64,000 bases of DNA from Sulfobacillus thermosulfidooxidans DSM 9293 (GCF_900176145.1 NZ_FWWY01000001.1:2911444-2975443); one strand, 5' to 3'; counted from the stretch's first letter, positions 16,297 to 25,583 are shown. Program-made: numbers and translations. The notes: a model not told the origin generated them from the sequence alone.

Positions 16297-17823
16297 TTAT
16301 GGCGTCTTTTGTTGATGAACCCTCCAGTGACGGATGCCAGATAATGGGTCAAAAACATTAATCTCAAATCCTTGGACTTCTGTATTCACAAAGACTTGAT
16401 GTTGGCGCCATAACAAAAAGACTCCAGGGGGAGATTGTAATAGGACGCCTAAGGCATTTTGGGTTGACGCCGTCAAATTGGGCGCATTTAGGATATGTTT
16501 TAAGGAGTGCTGAAACTTAAAGTTACGGTATTCTCCATAATTGAGCGGACTCATAGGAGCGTATTCCTCGGCTAGAAGAGGGTAGGGGTAAGCCCGTCGT
16601 TCAATCAAGGCAACCATAAAGGCGTGATGGGTTAGAAGTGAAGGAAGATCTGCGGTGGTGACCACGTGATTGGCAATGCCACTTAGCGCCAATTGGTGGT
16701 GAATGGCGATGCCTAATAACATGGCACTTGGACTATTACCGGTTAACACCGTGAGTGACAGGGGCGGATGATGGGGAAGACTCCATTCACCGTGAATCTC
16801 TTGATATCCGGCCTGCATGAGGATTGTATGCGGATTGATTTGAGGTGGTGATACATGATAAGGGCTTCCGGGCACAAGGGGTTCATACGCCGGAACAAAT
16901 GGCTCTGCTTCAGCACGCGCTAAGGCGATCCGATTGATGAGTCCTGGGAGTGCTTTGGCTAATGCTGAAGGCACATCTTGCATGTTGTAAAGTAACATGT
17001 AATACTCGGGTCCCTGATAGTACAAAACACGAGGTTGTCCTTCAATTGTTTGTGACGTCCAATTAATATCGGGTGTTGGCGAATTATCCCACGTCGTGAT
17101 TAATGCATGCGTCTTAGGTGCACCTAAAAAATAATGAGGATTGGCAATCCATTTGATGCCTCCATGATAGGCCATTACCGGCCGATATGGTCCTGAACCC
17201 ATCATATCAGGGATTTTATTAAAAACAGGCGACGAAGCTATTTTGCTAATACGGACATTGTGTACCATGAACGCCGGTAAGATCCAGTGCCCGCTCCCGG
17301 CACCGGCAACGTCTGCCAAAAAGCTGGGGTCAGGATATCTTAATTGGATTTCAATGGTGCTCGCATTAATAATGTGTACATTGCGAATAAGCGAGGCCAG
17401 GGATTGGGAAGCGGGAATGGGAGCTTTAGGATTGGCGTAGAGCTCATAAGACCAGGCCACATCGTGAACGCTGATAGGCCGCCCGTTCCACCACTTGGCA
17501 TGGGGATTCAAATGAAAAATGTAAACGGTATAATGGTTTTTAATTTGCCATTTATCGGCAATGTCAGGAGCAATGTTACCGTTGGGCCGAATTTTGACCA
17601 AACTGTCATACATGACGCTCATAATCCAATCATGTGGTTGTCCAGCACTTTGGAAAGGATTCAGTCCAAACCGGGGGAATCCCAAGACAATTTGAGGGCG
17701 ATTAAAGATTCTCGGATGGGGTAGACTGACTTTCGTCCCGCATCCGGTTAACACCATCAGGCCGCTTAAAAGTCCCATCCACTGCTGTATTCTTTTCCGC
17801 ATAGGCATAGAATGATCTGTCAT
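16297..17823 (-). CDS. divergent peptide-binding lipoprotein (SBP family 5)
   Basis: About 508 residues; lipobox VLTGC with Cys at residue 28, then a region resembling family 5 solute-binding proteins: NPHAKWWNGRPISVHDVAWSYEL (about 107-129), MGSGPYRPVM and an ALGVLLQSPPGVFLLWRQHQVFV tail. It is clearly more divergent than the three other binding proteins here, and lacks the long KKLLEEHGW segment in its usual form. Start choice is uncertain. ATG 17823 follows AAGAAAGGA; ATG 17838 would be almost leaderless given the TATAAT just upstream; ATG 17808 is also possible. It is separated from the minus-strand permease pair by the oppositely oriented 17907 gene. Confidence 0.8.
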   Translation of the reverse strand: MTDHSMPMRKRIQQWMGLLSGLMVLTGCGTKVSLPHPRIFNRPQIVLGFPRFGLNPFQSAGQPHDWIMSVMYDSLVKIRPNGNIAPDIADKWQIKNHYTVYIFHLNPHAKWWNGRPISVHDVAWSYELYANPKAPIPASQSLASLIRNVHIINASTIEIQLRYPDPSFLADVAGAGSGHWILPAFMVHNVRISKIASSPVFNKIPDMMGSGPYRPVMAYHGGIKWIANPHYFLGAPKTHALITTWDNSPTPDINWTSQTIEGQPRVLYYQGPEYYMLLYNMQDVPSALAKALPGLINRIALARAEAEPFVPAYEPLVPGSPYHVSPPQINPHTILMQAGYQEIHGEWSLPHHPPLSLTVLTGNSPSAMLLGIAIHHQLALSGIANHVVTTADLPSLLTHHAFMVALIERRAYPYPLLAEEYAPMSPLNYGEYRNFKFQHSLKHILNAPNLTASTQNALGVLLQSPPGVFLLWRQHQVFVNTEVQGFEINVFDPLSGIRHWRVHQQKTP

Positions 17824-17845
17824 GTGTCCTTTCTTCATGTTTTAG

Positions 17846-17852
17846 TATTATA
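17846..17852. promoter_or_regulatory. overlapping divergent -10 elements
   Basis: TATTATA reads as TATTAT on the plus strand (towards the 17907 gene) and TATAAT on the minus strand (towards the binding protein). -35 elements are poor on both strands. One factor bound here could control both genes. Confidence 0.45.
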
Positions 17853-17906
17853 CCAAAGAGGCGCAACAAAATTTGGGGAATAGTTGCAGACAAGGAGAAT
17901 GTGACA

Positions 17907-18335
17907 GTGAAGGCGTTATACTTTTACACCCAAGCGTTTTCGGCCCTACCTGCCCTACCCGCGATCCGTAGTGCAAGTGAAAACCCCCGCGCTATCTCTG
18001 TGAAATATGCAACGGTCATCTACTTGGCCTTGGAACAAGGAGATACGGATCAGAGTGTGAGTGGGTGTTTGCTCGATTTTATCAGGGAGCGTCGGCGTAA
18101 TGGCTTGCCCGTGGTGATTCATTCGTTCAACCATTTGTCCGATTGTCCCATGCCGCTAAATCCAGCTAAAAAACTGTATGAACGGTTGCCGCAACAACTT
18201 GTTGCTACTGGCATCGAACATATCTTGTCTACGACATTTGGCTGGATTTATGAAATCAGCATGACGGATGTCGGAGAGAGAGGCAGTAAAGGACGCATTC
18301 TTTGTGCACAGATAGCAGAACGCCCAAGCAGATAA
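17907..18335 (+). CDS. stand-alone threonyl-tRNA editing-like domain (tRNA-Thr_ED family)
   Basis: A 142-residue single-domain protein. The central VIYLALEQGD, then VVIHSFNHLSDCPMPLNPAKKLYERLP, and FGWIYEISMTDVGERGSKGR match the layout of the archaeal threonyl-tRNA synthetase editing domain: PYAHLSS...LA.P..A, and FGWYK.F near the end. That domain has a D-aminoacyl-tRNA deacylase-like fold and removes Ser from tRNA-Thr. GTG 17907 is preferred over GTG 17901 because AAGGAGA (17892-17898) is eight bases away. It sits alone between minus-strand transporter genes. Remote homology by eye, so function is inferred. Confidence 0.6.
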   Translation: MKALYFYTQAFSALPALPAIRSASENPRAISVKYATVIYLALEQGDTDQSVSGCLLDFIRERRRNGLPVVIHSFNHLSDCPMPLNPAKKLYERLPQQLVATGIEHILSTTFGWIYEISMTDVGERGSKGRILCAQIAERPSR

Positions 18336-18351
18336 TGTGTTGCCTGCTTGG
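18324..18351. terminator. hairpin between convergent genes
   Basis: CCAAGCAG / CTGCTTGG, a perfect 8-bp stem with a 12-base loop, straddling the stop codon of the editing-like gene. No T-run on either side. Confidence 0.4.
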
Positions 18352-18373
18352 ACGTTCGAAAAAAGATCCGGCG

Positions 18374-19327
18374 TTAGTTGTATTGAATACGCGGATCCAC
18401 GAGCCCATAAAGTAAGTCGGCCAAGAGATTTCCAAGAATGGTTAAAAATCCTGTAATAACCACAATTCCCAAGATAACGGGATAGTCTCGTTGGTTGGCC
18501 GCATCCCAGAACAATAAGCCCATGCCCGGGTAGTTAAAAATCACTTCGACCAGTAACGCGCCCGAAAAAAGATTAGGCAGCGCAAATCCCAACAAAGTGA
18601 TTAATGGTAATACCGAATTACGTAAAGCGTGTTTGAGGACGACAACAGATTCCTTTATCCCTTTGGCCCGTGCGGTCCGTACATAATCCTGAATGAGATT
18701 CTCGCTCATAGCAGTTCGCATGTATCGGCCCCAACCGGCGACGGTAGTCAATACAATTGTAAGCACCGGTAATGTTGTATGGGCAACCCATGAGCTAAAT
18801 CCTGGATTGGGATTCAAGGGATTAGAGAGCCCTCCGCTGGGAAACCAATTCAGCGTGATTGAGAAAAACATGATAATCATGATGCCCAACCAAAAAATTG
18901 GCATCGAATAAAAGAAATAGGTTAACGCCGTCATAATGTAATCAAACTTGGTGTCATGATAGTAAGCCTGTAAACTGCCCAAAAGAATGGACAGAATATG
19001 GGCAATCAAAACACCCAAACCCACGATGGACAACGTTCTTGGCATATTTACCGCGATTAAGTGCCACACCGTTTCATTATAAAAGTAAGATGTACCCAGA
19101 TTGCCGTGTAATAATTGCCCTAACCATTGAATATACTGTACAGGTAAGGGTTTATTAAGGCCAAATTCCTGGTCCACTTGAGCAATTCGAGCTGGGGTCG
19201 CGCGTGGTCCCAGCATGGCTTGTGCCGGTCCTCCCGGAACAATGTGGACCAAGAAAAACCCAATTATCGTAATACCCAAAAGGGAGGGAATCGCCTGAAG
19301 TACGCGCCGAAAGATGTATTTTAACAT
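18374..19327 (-). CDS. peptide ABC transporter permease, OppB/DppB type (second pair)
   Basis: 317 residues, the same length as the permease at 14672 and closely similar: LKYIFRRVLQAIPSLLGITII, VPGGPAQAMLGP, DYVRTARAKGIKESVVVLKHALRNSVLPL and LLADLLYGLVDPRI. Start ATG 19327 is preceded by AGGAGGG. It lies 14 bases downstream of the OppC-like partner. The pair duplicates the plus-strand pair at 13763-15625. Confidence 0.92.
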   Translation of the reverse strand: MLKYIFRRVLQAIPSLLGITIIGFFLVHIVPGGPAQAMLGPRATPARIAQVDQEFGLNKPLPVQYIQWLGQLLHGNLGTSYFYNETVWHLIAVNMPRTLSIVGLGVLIAHILSILLGSLQAYYHDTKFDYIMTALTYFFYSMPIFWLGIMIIMFFSITLNWFPSGGLSNPLNPNPGFSSWVAHTTLPVLTIVLTTVAGWGRYMRTAMSENLIQDYVRTARAKGIKESVVVLKHALRNSVLPLITLLGFALPNLFSGALLVEVIFNYPGMGLLFWDAANQRDYPVILGIVVITGFLTILGNLLADLLYGLVDPRIQYN

Positions 19328-19341
19328 CGCGTGTCGCCCTC

Positions 19342-20253
19342 CTAACTGGACTTCCGCAAGCGAGGATCAAATGCTTGCCGTAATGCATCGCCAATAAAGT
19401 TTACTGACAGTTCGACCAGGAGAATTGCCAATCCGGGAGGATAAATGAGCCACCATGCATTTTGGAACATGTATGACATGCTAGATGATAACATTTCCCC
19501 CCAGTTTGGCGTTGGCGGGGGAAGTCCCAGGCCCAAGAAACTCAAGGCAGCCACGGTGAGAATCGCATCGGCGACCTGGAACGTTGCGTTCACAATCACA
19601 ACTCCCATGACATTGGGCAATAAGTGTTTAATCATGATACGCCAGTTTGTAGCTCCCAAAGCCCGAGCTGCTTCGACATAATCGCGTCGTTTGAGGGACA
19701 GCACCTCAGAACGCACTAGACGTGCCACGCCAAACCACGACAACACAGCGATAATAATAACGAGGAGAATAGCGCTCGGACGAAATACAGAATCTACAAA
19801 GAGCAATAAGAAAAGACTAGGAATCGCAATAAAAATATCGACAAGACGCATCATCAACGAGTCCACGGCGCCGCCGATCAAACCTGCCGTTAAGCCGTAA
19901 ATGACTCCAATAATGGTTGTCATTAAGGCTGCTGCAAAACCAACTTCTAGCGACAATTGTCCGCCCAGCATCATTCGCGCTAAGTAATCCCGCCCCAAAC
20001 TATCCGTGCCGAGCGGGTATTTCGCGCTAGGTGGCTGCAATGTGCTGAGAAGATTGGGTTGATAGGCACTGGCATGATAAAAAAGAGGGCCAGCGAATGT
20101 AAACAGCACAAGAAAAAGGAGTCCACCTACGCCAAAACGGGCAAGCGGATTTTTCCAAAATGCTCTCCATTCGCGAGAGGCACTACGTTTTCTTTCCAGT
20201 ACCGGTTGATTCCCTTGAAGGGGATCTTGCAGTTCGAGTTCTGGTGAAATCAT
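19342..20253 (-). CDS. peptide ABC transporter permease, OppC/DppC type (second pair)
   Basis: 303 residues with the OppC marks YPLGTDSLGRDYLARMMLGGQLSL and an EAA loop EAARALGATNWRIMIKHLLPN. A charged N-terminal tail ends SREWRAFWKNPLARFG. GGCAGGAGCGG precedes ATG 20253. First gene of the minus-strand pair. The nearest same-strand binding protein is at 16297, beyond the editing-like gene, so which binding protein feeds this channel is unclear. Confidence 0.92.
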   Translation of the reverse strand: MISPELELQDPLQGNQPVLERKRSASREWRAFWKNPLARFGVGGLLFLVLFTFAGPLFYHASAYQPNLLSTLQPPSAKYPLGTDSLGRDYLARMMLGGQLSLEVGFAAALMTTIIGVIYGLTAGLIGGAVDSLMMRLVDIFIAIPSLFLLLFVDSVFRPSAILLVIIIAVLSWFGVARLVRSEVLSLKRRDYVEAARALGATNWRIMIKHLLPNVMGVVIVNATFQVADAILTVAALSFLGLGLPPPTPNWGEMLSSSMSYMFQNAWWLIYPPGLAILLVELSVNFIGDALRQAFDPRLRKSS

Positions 20254-20306
20254 GTTGTTATCCGCTCCTGCCTCAACCGTCTATCACCGCACAAGTCGTT
20301 ATTTTA

Positions 20307-20335
20307 GCTCATTAAGTTTCGAAAGCTTAATGAGC
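20307..20335. repeat. inverted repeat between divergent permease and corA genes
   Basis: GCTCATTAAG (20307-20316) and CTTAATGAGC (20326-20335) flank TTTCGAAAG, itself a palindrome plus one base. It lies in the minus-strand leader of the permease pair and just upstream of the corA promoter, a plausible operator or attenuator. Confidence 0.6.
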
Positions 20336-20346
20336 GCCGTAATTGT

Positions 20347-20374
20347 TTGAAAACTAGTGACAATGTATTATAAT
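20347..20374 (+). promoter_or_regulatory. SigA promoter of corA
   Basis: TTGAAA (20347-20352), 16-base spacer, TATAAT (20369-20374). The resulting leader is about 130 bases long, ending in GGGAGGTGG before the start. I see no M-box features in it. Confidence 0.7.
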
Positions 20375-20511
20375 GTGGGCTTGAGTTTGATGTCAATTAT
20401 CGACATTGGTCATCCTACCAATTGTCTCCTGCCTCATCTCCTAGTTTTGGTCTTATCCATTTAATGAATGATTTTTGAGGAAAGGGGGCACCCTGTGGTG
20501 GGAGGTGGCAT

Positions 20512-21426
20512 ATGGGGATTCAAGAAACCACATTTAAGGATAGTAATCCTCCAATCCGTTGGGTCCATATGAATTCACCATCTCATCAAGAATTAGACAT
20601 CCAGCTAAGAACTCTTAATATATCCCTGCCCCCTATCGGTGAGGGCCATACTCGAGCTGCGTTTGACCGCTACCCCCATTTCTTCTATTTACGTTTATTC
20701 AAATTGAATCCAACGGGATTGGAAACTGATGAGCTCGAGATTGCTGCTGTCCATTTTGTTGTGACGCCTCAGGTGATGTTATCATGGTCGTCGGATTTTA
20801 CCGTGGCGCAAGATTTTCAAGAAACCCGCAAAAAGCTGCTATTACATCCCCAACTTATCCAGTCTTCGAATCATTTGGCATTTTATGTCGCTGACGATCT
20901 GCTTGAAATGGCATTTCCATTTTTTGATTATTTTAACGATAAGGTTGCGCATATTGAACATGAGACATTGCATGACAATGACGATACGCAGATAAAAGAA
21001 GAAATTTTTCGTTTGAAACGCATTATTATGCGGGTTCGTAGAATTCTTGGTTCGGAACGTGATGTTGCTTACCAGCTTGCCCGTTATTGGAGTGGTGAGC
21101 CCAGTATGGATACCATTTACGCCTTTGAACTGTACGACCATGTCATTCGTCTCTCCGATTCGGCCGATACATACCGTGAAATGATGGATACCGTGCTTGA
21201 TATCTATCTTTCGAGCGTTTCCAATCGCCTCAATGAAATTGTTAAGACCCTTACCATTGTGACAGCATTGTTCATGCCCGCATCCGTGATTGCTGCGTTA
21301 TATGGCATGAACTTTGATCACATACCGGGAGCCGGTAATCCATGGGGATTTCATTTAGTAATCGGCAGTGTTGTGCTAATTTCAATTATTCTGTTATGGA
21401 TATTTAAAAGAAGAAAATGGATATAA
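20512..21426 (+). CDS. corA: CorA-family magnesium/divalent cation transporter
   Basis: A 304-residue channel protein. Large N-terminal cytoplasmic region, long helix region around 130-240, then two C-terminal membrane segments with the selectivity motif YGMNF (GMN at 265-267) between them. Ends in a basic tail FKRRKWI as expected. ATG 20512 has GGGAGGTGG upstream. Transport of Mg2+, Co2+ or Ni2+ is inferred from the family. It is flanked by transporter genes but has its own promoter. Confidence 0.92.
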   Translation: MGIQETTFKDSNPPIRWVHMNSPSHQELDIQLRTLNISLPPIGEGHTRAAFDRYPHFFYLRLFKLNPTGLETDELEIAAVHFVVTPQVMLSWSSDFTVAQDFQETRKKLLLHPQLIQSSNHLAFYVADDLLEMAFPFFDYFNDKVAHIEHETLHDNDDTQIKEEIFRLKRIIMRVRRILGSERDVAYQLARYWSGEPSMDTIYAFELYDHVIRLSDSADTYREMMDTVLDIYLSSVSNRLNEIVKTLTIVTALFMPASVIAALYGMNFDHIPGAGNPWGFHLVIGSVVLISIILLWIFKRRKWI

Positions 21427-21583
21427 CTTCACCGCTATTGCATGAATGCACGGATGTTCCCCCTAGACGAATTGCCATGACTAGACTACAATGCTCCATG
21501 GTTCGGAATGTCGAATTAAGTTGTCGTGATTTGTTGGTATTTTTGCGAAAATTGCGAGCAGCAGGGGAGGACATCAAAAGATT

Positions 21584-23320
21584 ATGAAACGTCGGTCTTT
21601 GACTTTACTTGCATCAGCTGTAGCGGGTTCGTCGTTACTATTGGCTGGGTGTGGAACCTCAGGAGCCTCATCGGCGTCGGCCATTAAGTCACCGGTAGGT
21701 AATGTGGCGTTGGTTGCATTGCCTGCACAAGTGTCACCTAATTGGTTTTTTCCAGTGGAATCCTCAACCGCTTTTTCGGTCTACAATTCCCAGATGAATT
21801 CACTCATGTACGTTCCGTTATTGCATATTTCCAAAACCGATGGCATTGACTATGCGAGGTCTTTAGCATCGAATGTGTCATGGAATAGTAACGGTACGGT
21901 TTATACCATTACGCTAAATAAGAAATGGCATTGGTCCAATGGAACCCCCGTTACGTCCCAAGATGTGGTTTGGACGGCGCAACTGCTTTTGGCAACGAGT
22001 TCAAATTCCTCTTCTCTCCCATGGGGATATGGGGGCGCAGGTATTGGCGGATTGCCAACCCGGTGGCAAAGTGTGACGGCTGACGGGCCTTATAAAGTGA
22101 TCGTGACATTAAACAAACCGTCTAACCCTCAGTGGTTCTTACACAACGGGTTAGGGCAAATAGTTCCTGCGCCTAAAGCGGTATGGGATATTCATAAGAA
22201 CATGGACAACGAGCTGAAATTTATCCAGTCTGTTGCCAATGATCCCGGGTCTAAATACTTTGATGTTGTGGATGGAGCCTTTAAATTTGATGCAGCGGCT
22301 TCGAAGACCAATAATCAATATTGGACATTTGTGCCGAATCCGAATTATGACGGACACAAAGCATCCATTCAAAAATTGGTCTATGTCTATGAATCCAGCA
22401 ACAGTGCAGAGTTTGGCGCATTAAAGCAAAACAAGATTAATGTAGGGTATTTGCCATTTTCTCTGTACGATTCGCGAAACCAATTGGTTGATGACCGATT
22501 TAGCACGGCTTATCCATTTGGATTCAATTACCTGGTGTTGAACTTTAGTGACAAGGCGCCAGGGAACTTCGGTCAAATTATTAGACACCGTTATGTTCGC
22601 CAAGCCTTAGAGATGGGAATTAACCAGCAGGGCATGATCAATAGTTTCTATCATGGGCACGGCGTAACCGAATTTAGTCCAATTCCTGCGAAACCTGTGA
22701 CGCAGTTCTATGATTCGAACTTAACCAATCCAGCGCCCTACAACCCGGCCGCAGGAAAGAAGTTGCTTGAAGACCATGGCTGGAAACTGGTTAATGGGGT
22801 TATGACTAAGGGCAACCTCAAATTAGCCTTTACATTAGACTATGTCTCGGGCGTGTCGGCTGTTGAGAACCAGGTGCAATTGATGAAACAAGACTGGGCT
22901 CAAGAAGGCATTCAGGTGAACTTAGAATCCCAGCCATTTAACACCTTGATTGCAGACACCAACCAAGCTAACGCAAACAAGTGGCAGGTTGTATGGTGGG
23001 GTGGTGGATGGACATATGAACCTGATTACTACCCCACTGGGGGAGGATTATTCGCGACGGGTTCATCGGCTAACTATGGTGCCTACCAGAGCACAACGAT
23101 GAACAATCTCATCCAAGCCACCTACGAACCTGGCACATCGAGTCAGATTCGGACTCGGATGGACGCGTATTTGGCTTATGCCGCCAAACAACTTCCTGTG
23201 TTGTGGATGCCTTGGACGGCGACCTTTAACGAAACCGCTAACTATATCCACGGGGTTAATTCGACTTATAATCCTATTACCAACACGCAATATCCCAATT
23301 ACTGGACCATTAATCACTAA
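21584..23320 (+). CDS. peptide-binding lipoprotein, tandem paralogue A
   Basis: 578 residues; signal peptide and lipobox LLLAGC with C23, then a Ser/Ala-rich linker. Family 5 binding-protein features include KWHWSNGTPVTSQDVVWTAQLL, DGPYKVIVTLNKPSNPQWF and KKLLEDHGWKL. Start ATG 21584 with GGGGAGGACAT upstream. It is strikingly similar to the gene at 23838: residues about 206-263 differ from that gene's 210-267 at only one or two positions, although the DNA has many silent differences. It has its own terminator, so it is a single-gene unit. No permease or ATPase is attached. Confidence 0.9.
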   Translation: MKRRSLTLLASAVAGSSLLLAGCGTSGASSASAIKSPVGNVALVALPAQVSPNWFFPVESSTAFSVYNSQMNSLMYVPLLHISKTDGIDYARSLASNVSWNSNGTVYTITLNKKWHWSNGTPVTSQDVVWTAQLLLATSSNSSSLPWGYGGAGIGGLPTRWQSVTADGPYKVIVTLNKPSNPQWFLHNGLGQIVPAPKAVWDIHKNMDNELKFIQSVANDPGSKYFDVVDGAFKFDAAASKTNNQYWTFVPNPNYDGHKASIQKLVYVYESSNSAEFGALKQNKINVGYLPFSLYDSRNQLVDDRFSTAYPFGFNYLVLNFSDKAPGNFGQIIRHRYVRQALEMGINQQGMINSFYHGHGVTEFSPIPAKPVTQFYDSNLTNPAPYNPAAGKKLLEDHGWKLVNGVMTKGNLKLAFTLDYVSGVSAVENQVQLMKQDWAQEGIQVNLESQPFNTLIADTNQANANKWQVVWWGGGWTYEPDYYPTGGGLFATGSSANYGAYQSTTMNNLIQATYEPGTSSQIRTRMDAYLAYAAKQLPVLWMPWTATFNETANYIHGVNSTYNPITNTQYPNYWTINH

Positions 23321-23357
23321 AGTTCTGTAAATCGATTAGGGGAAACTACTGACTAAT

Positions 23358-23399
23358 CCGGCAGGGATCTCATCACGAGATTCCTGCCGGCTTTTTTTT
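23358..23399 (+). terminator. terminator of binding protein A
   Basis: Stem CCGGCAGGGATCTC / GAGATTCCTGCCGG (one G-T pair), loop ATCAC, then CTTTTTTTTG. Confidence 0.92.
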
Positions 23400-23837
23400 G
23401 GAGAAAAAATTGGTTCGGCACCAATAATTGTATAAACAATAATGTGGGGCATACTTGCAGCAGGATAATGTTATAAAGGATTTCCTCAAAATTATTCGGT
23501 TACAAGTTGGTAATAATTGCTTGTTTTTTGGGGAATAACACGTGTTCAACGACGGCATACTGCTTTGTATAACTATCCACAAAAACCCCTGTTTGAAGGC
23601 ATATATTAATGTAACTTTTGGTTGAGAAATGAAGACTACAGAAAAAATTTGATCAAGAAGATGCTTTAACCCGGTTTATTCTAAAGTGGAAGAATTAAAA
23701 TAAGAAGGAAAATTGGATGATGATGTCGAATTGCCATATGCCTCAAATTTATTTCGGCAGTGTTTATTGTGCCGCAAACGAGGACAAAGAATGGCTTCAT
23801 GCCATGCATTGTTTATACTTACTTGAGGAGGATAATA
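23400..23837. other. AT-rich leader region between the paralogous binding proteins
   Basis: About 440 bases, AT-rich, holding the presumed promoter and 5' leader of the second paralogue. I could not pick a convincing -35/-10 pair; TATATTAAT near 23600 is the best -10-like site. GAGGAG at 23825-23830 is the ribosome site of the next gene. No separate gene seen. Confidence 0.5.
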
Positions 23838-25583
23838 ATGAAGCGTCGTTCTGTCGCCGTCTTGTCGGCGGGCATAATCGGATCGTCTCTCGTTTTAGCG
23901 GGTTGTGGATCAACATCTACACCATCAACAGGCTCATCCCAAGCAGTTAAATCTCCTGTGGGCAATGTCGCGGTGGTCGCGTTGGCTCCACAGACATCTC
24001 CAAACTGGTGGTTTCCTGTTGTGGCATCAACGGCTTATAGTGACTTAAACAGCCAAATGCAGTCGTTGATGTATGTTCCCTTAATTCACATTTCCAAGAC
24101 GGACGGCATCGATTACAAACGGTCGTTAGCGTCCAATGTGACTTGGAACAGCACAGGGACAGTTTATACGATTACTTTGAACAAGAAATGGCACTGGTCT
24201 AACGGCCAACCTGTCACATCAGCGGATGTGGTATGGACAACACAACTCATGTTGGCCGCGAGTTCGGGCGCCTCGTCTTTGCCATGGGGTTATGGCGGAG
24301 CAGGGATTGGAGGAATTCCTACTCGGTGGAAGAGTGTTACTGCCGAGGGACCTTACAAGGTTGTCGTGACACTCACTCAACCCTCTAACCCCCAGTGGTT
24401 TTTGCATAACGGGTTGGGGCAAATCCTACCAGCACCGAAATCGGTGTGGGATATTCACAAAAATATCGACAATGAATTGAAATTTATTCAATCCGTTGCC
24501 AATGATCCCGGTTCTAAATATTTTGATGTTGTCGATGGAGCCTTTAAATTTGATGCGGCGGCGTCGAAGACCAACAACCAATATTGGACCTTTGTGCCTA
24601 ACCCCAATTATGATGGGCATAAAGCAAGCATTAGTAAGTTAATTTACAAATATGAGACAAGCTCCAGTGCGGAATTCGCTGATTTGAAGACACAAAAAGT
24701 CAATGTGGGCTTTTTGCCGCCCTCGCTGTGGAATTCTCGTGGCGAACTCACGGCGGACAAGTTTTCTACTGTATATCTGTTCGGATTTAATTATCTCCAA
24801 CCCAATTACAATGCCAAAGCTCCTGGTGGGTTTGGCCAAATCATCAGTCACCGGTATGTGCGCGAAGCACTGGAAATGGGTATTGATCAACAAGGGATGA
24901 TTAATAGCTTGTTTCACGGCCACGGTGTCGTCGAATTTGGACCAATTCCATCGAAACCGCCCACGCAGTTCGATGATCCCAATCTCACGAATCCAGCACC
25001 GTTTAACCCACAAGCTGGAAAGAAACTCTTGGAAGCTCATGGATGGAAACTGGTTAATGGTGTTATGACCAAGAATGGTCAAAAACTTGCGTTCACTCTT
25101 GATTATGTTTCCGGTAGCAACACGATCACGGATCAGGTGCAATTGATGAAGCAAGATTGGGCTCAAGAAGGCATTCAGGTGACGCTCTTGTCTCAGCCAT
25201 TCGACACGATTATTTCAGACGCTAACCAGGGAGACCCCACGAAATGGCAACTTGACTGGTGGGGCGGCGGTTGGACGTATGAACCTGATTATTACCCCAC
25301 TGGTGGCGGATTGTTTGGAACCGGGTCAGCTGCTAACTATGGCGGTTACAGTAGTTCGACCATGGACTCATTGATTAAGAAGACTTATGAACCTGGCACA
25401 GCCAGCCAAATTACGGCACGGATGGATGCATACCAGGCATGGGCCGTGAAGGATTTGCCTGTGATTTGGGTGCCGTGGACCCCAACTTTCAGCGAAGTGG
25501 CTACTTACGTTCATGGTGTCAATTCAGCCTTTAACCCGATTGAAGATCTGAACTACCCCAACTACTGGACAATTAATCACTAA
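23838..25583 (+). CDS. peptide-binding lipoprotein, tandem paralogue B
   Basis: 581 residues. Lipobox LVLAGC with C23; same domain layout and C-terminus (YPNYWTINH) as paralogue A, with divergence mainly in the linker and in the segment around 275-300. ATG 23838 is chosen because TTGAGGAGGATAATA precedes it; a longer in-frame reading from 23760 would bury the signal peptide. A private terminator follows. The tandem pair probably arose by duplication and may differ in ligand preference or expression; both remain intact. Confidence 0.9.
   Translation: MKRRSVAVLSAGIIGSSLVLAGCGSTSTPSTGSSQAVKSPVGNVAVVALAPQTSPNWWFPVVASTAYSDLNSQMQSLMYVPLIHISKTDGIDYKRSLASNVTWNSTGTVYTITLNKKWHWSNGQPVTSADVVWTTQLMLAASSGASSLPWGYGGAGIGGIPTRWKSVTAEGPYKVVVTLTQPSNPQWFLHNGLGQILPAPKSVWDIHKNIDNELKFIQSVANDPGSKYFDVVDGAFKFDAAASKTNNQYWTFVPNPNYDGHKASISKLIYKYETSSSAEFADLKTQKVNVGFLPPSLWNSRGELTADKFSTVYLFGFNYLQPNYNAKAPGGFGQIISHRYVREALEMGIDQQGMINSLFHGHGVVEFGPIPSKPPTQFDDPNLTNPAPFNPQAGKKLLEAHGWKLVNGVMTKNGQKLAFTLDYVSGSNTITDQVQLMKQDWAQEGIQVTLLSQPFDTIISDANQGDPTKWQLDWWGGGWTYEPDYYPTGGGLFGTGSAANYGGYSSSTMDSLIKKTYEPGTASQITARMDAYQAWAVKDLPVIWVPWTPTFSEVATYVHGVNSAFNPIEDLNYPNYWTINH

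Noticed and set aside
16152-16367. Short minus-strand open frame at the end of the divergent binding-protein gene
   Set aside because: Overlaps the binding-protein C-terminus in another frame and has no ribosome site.
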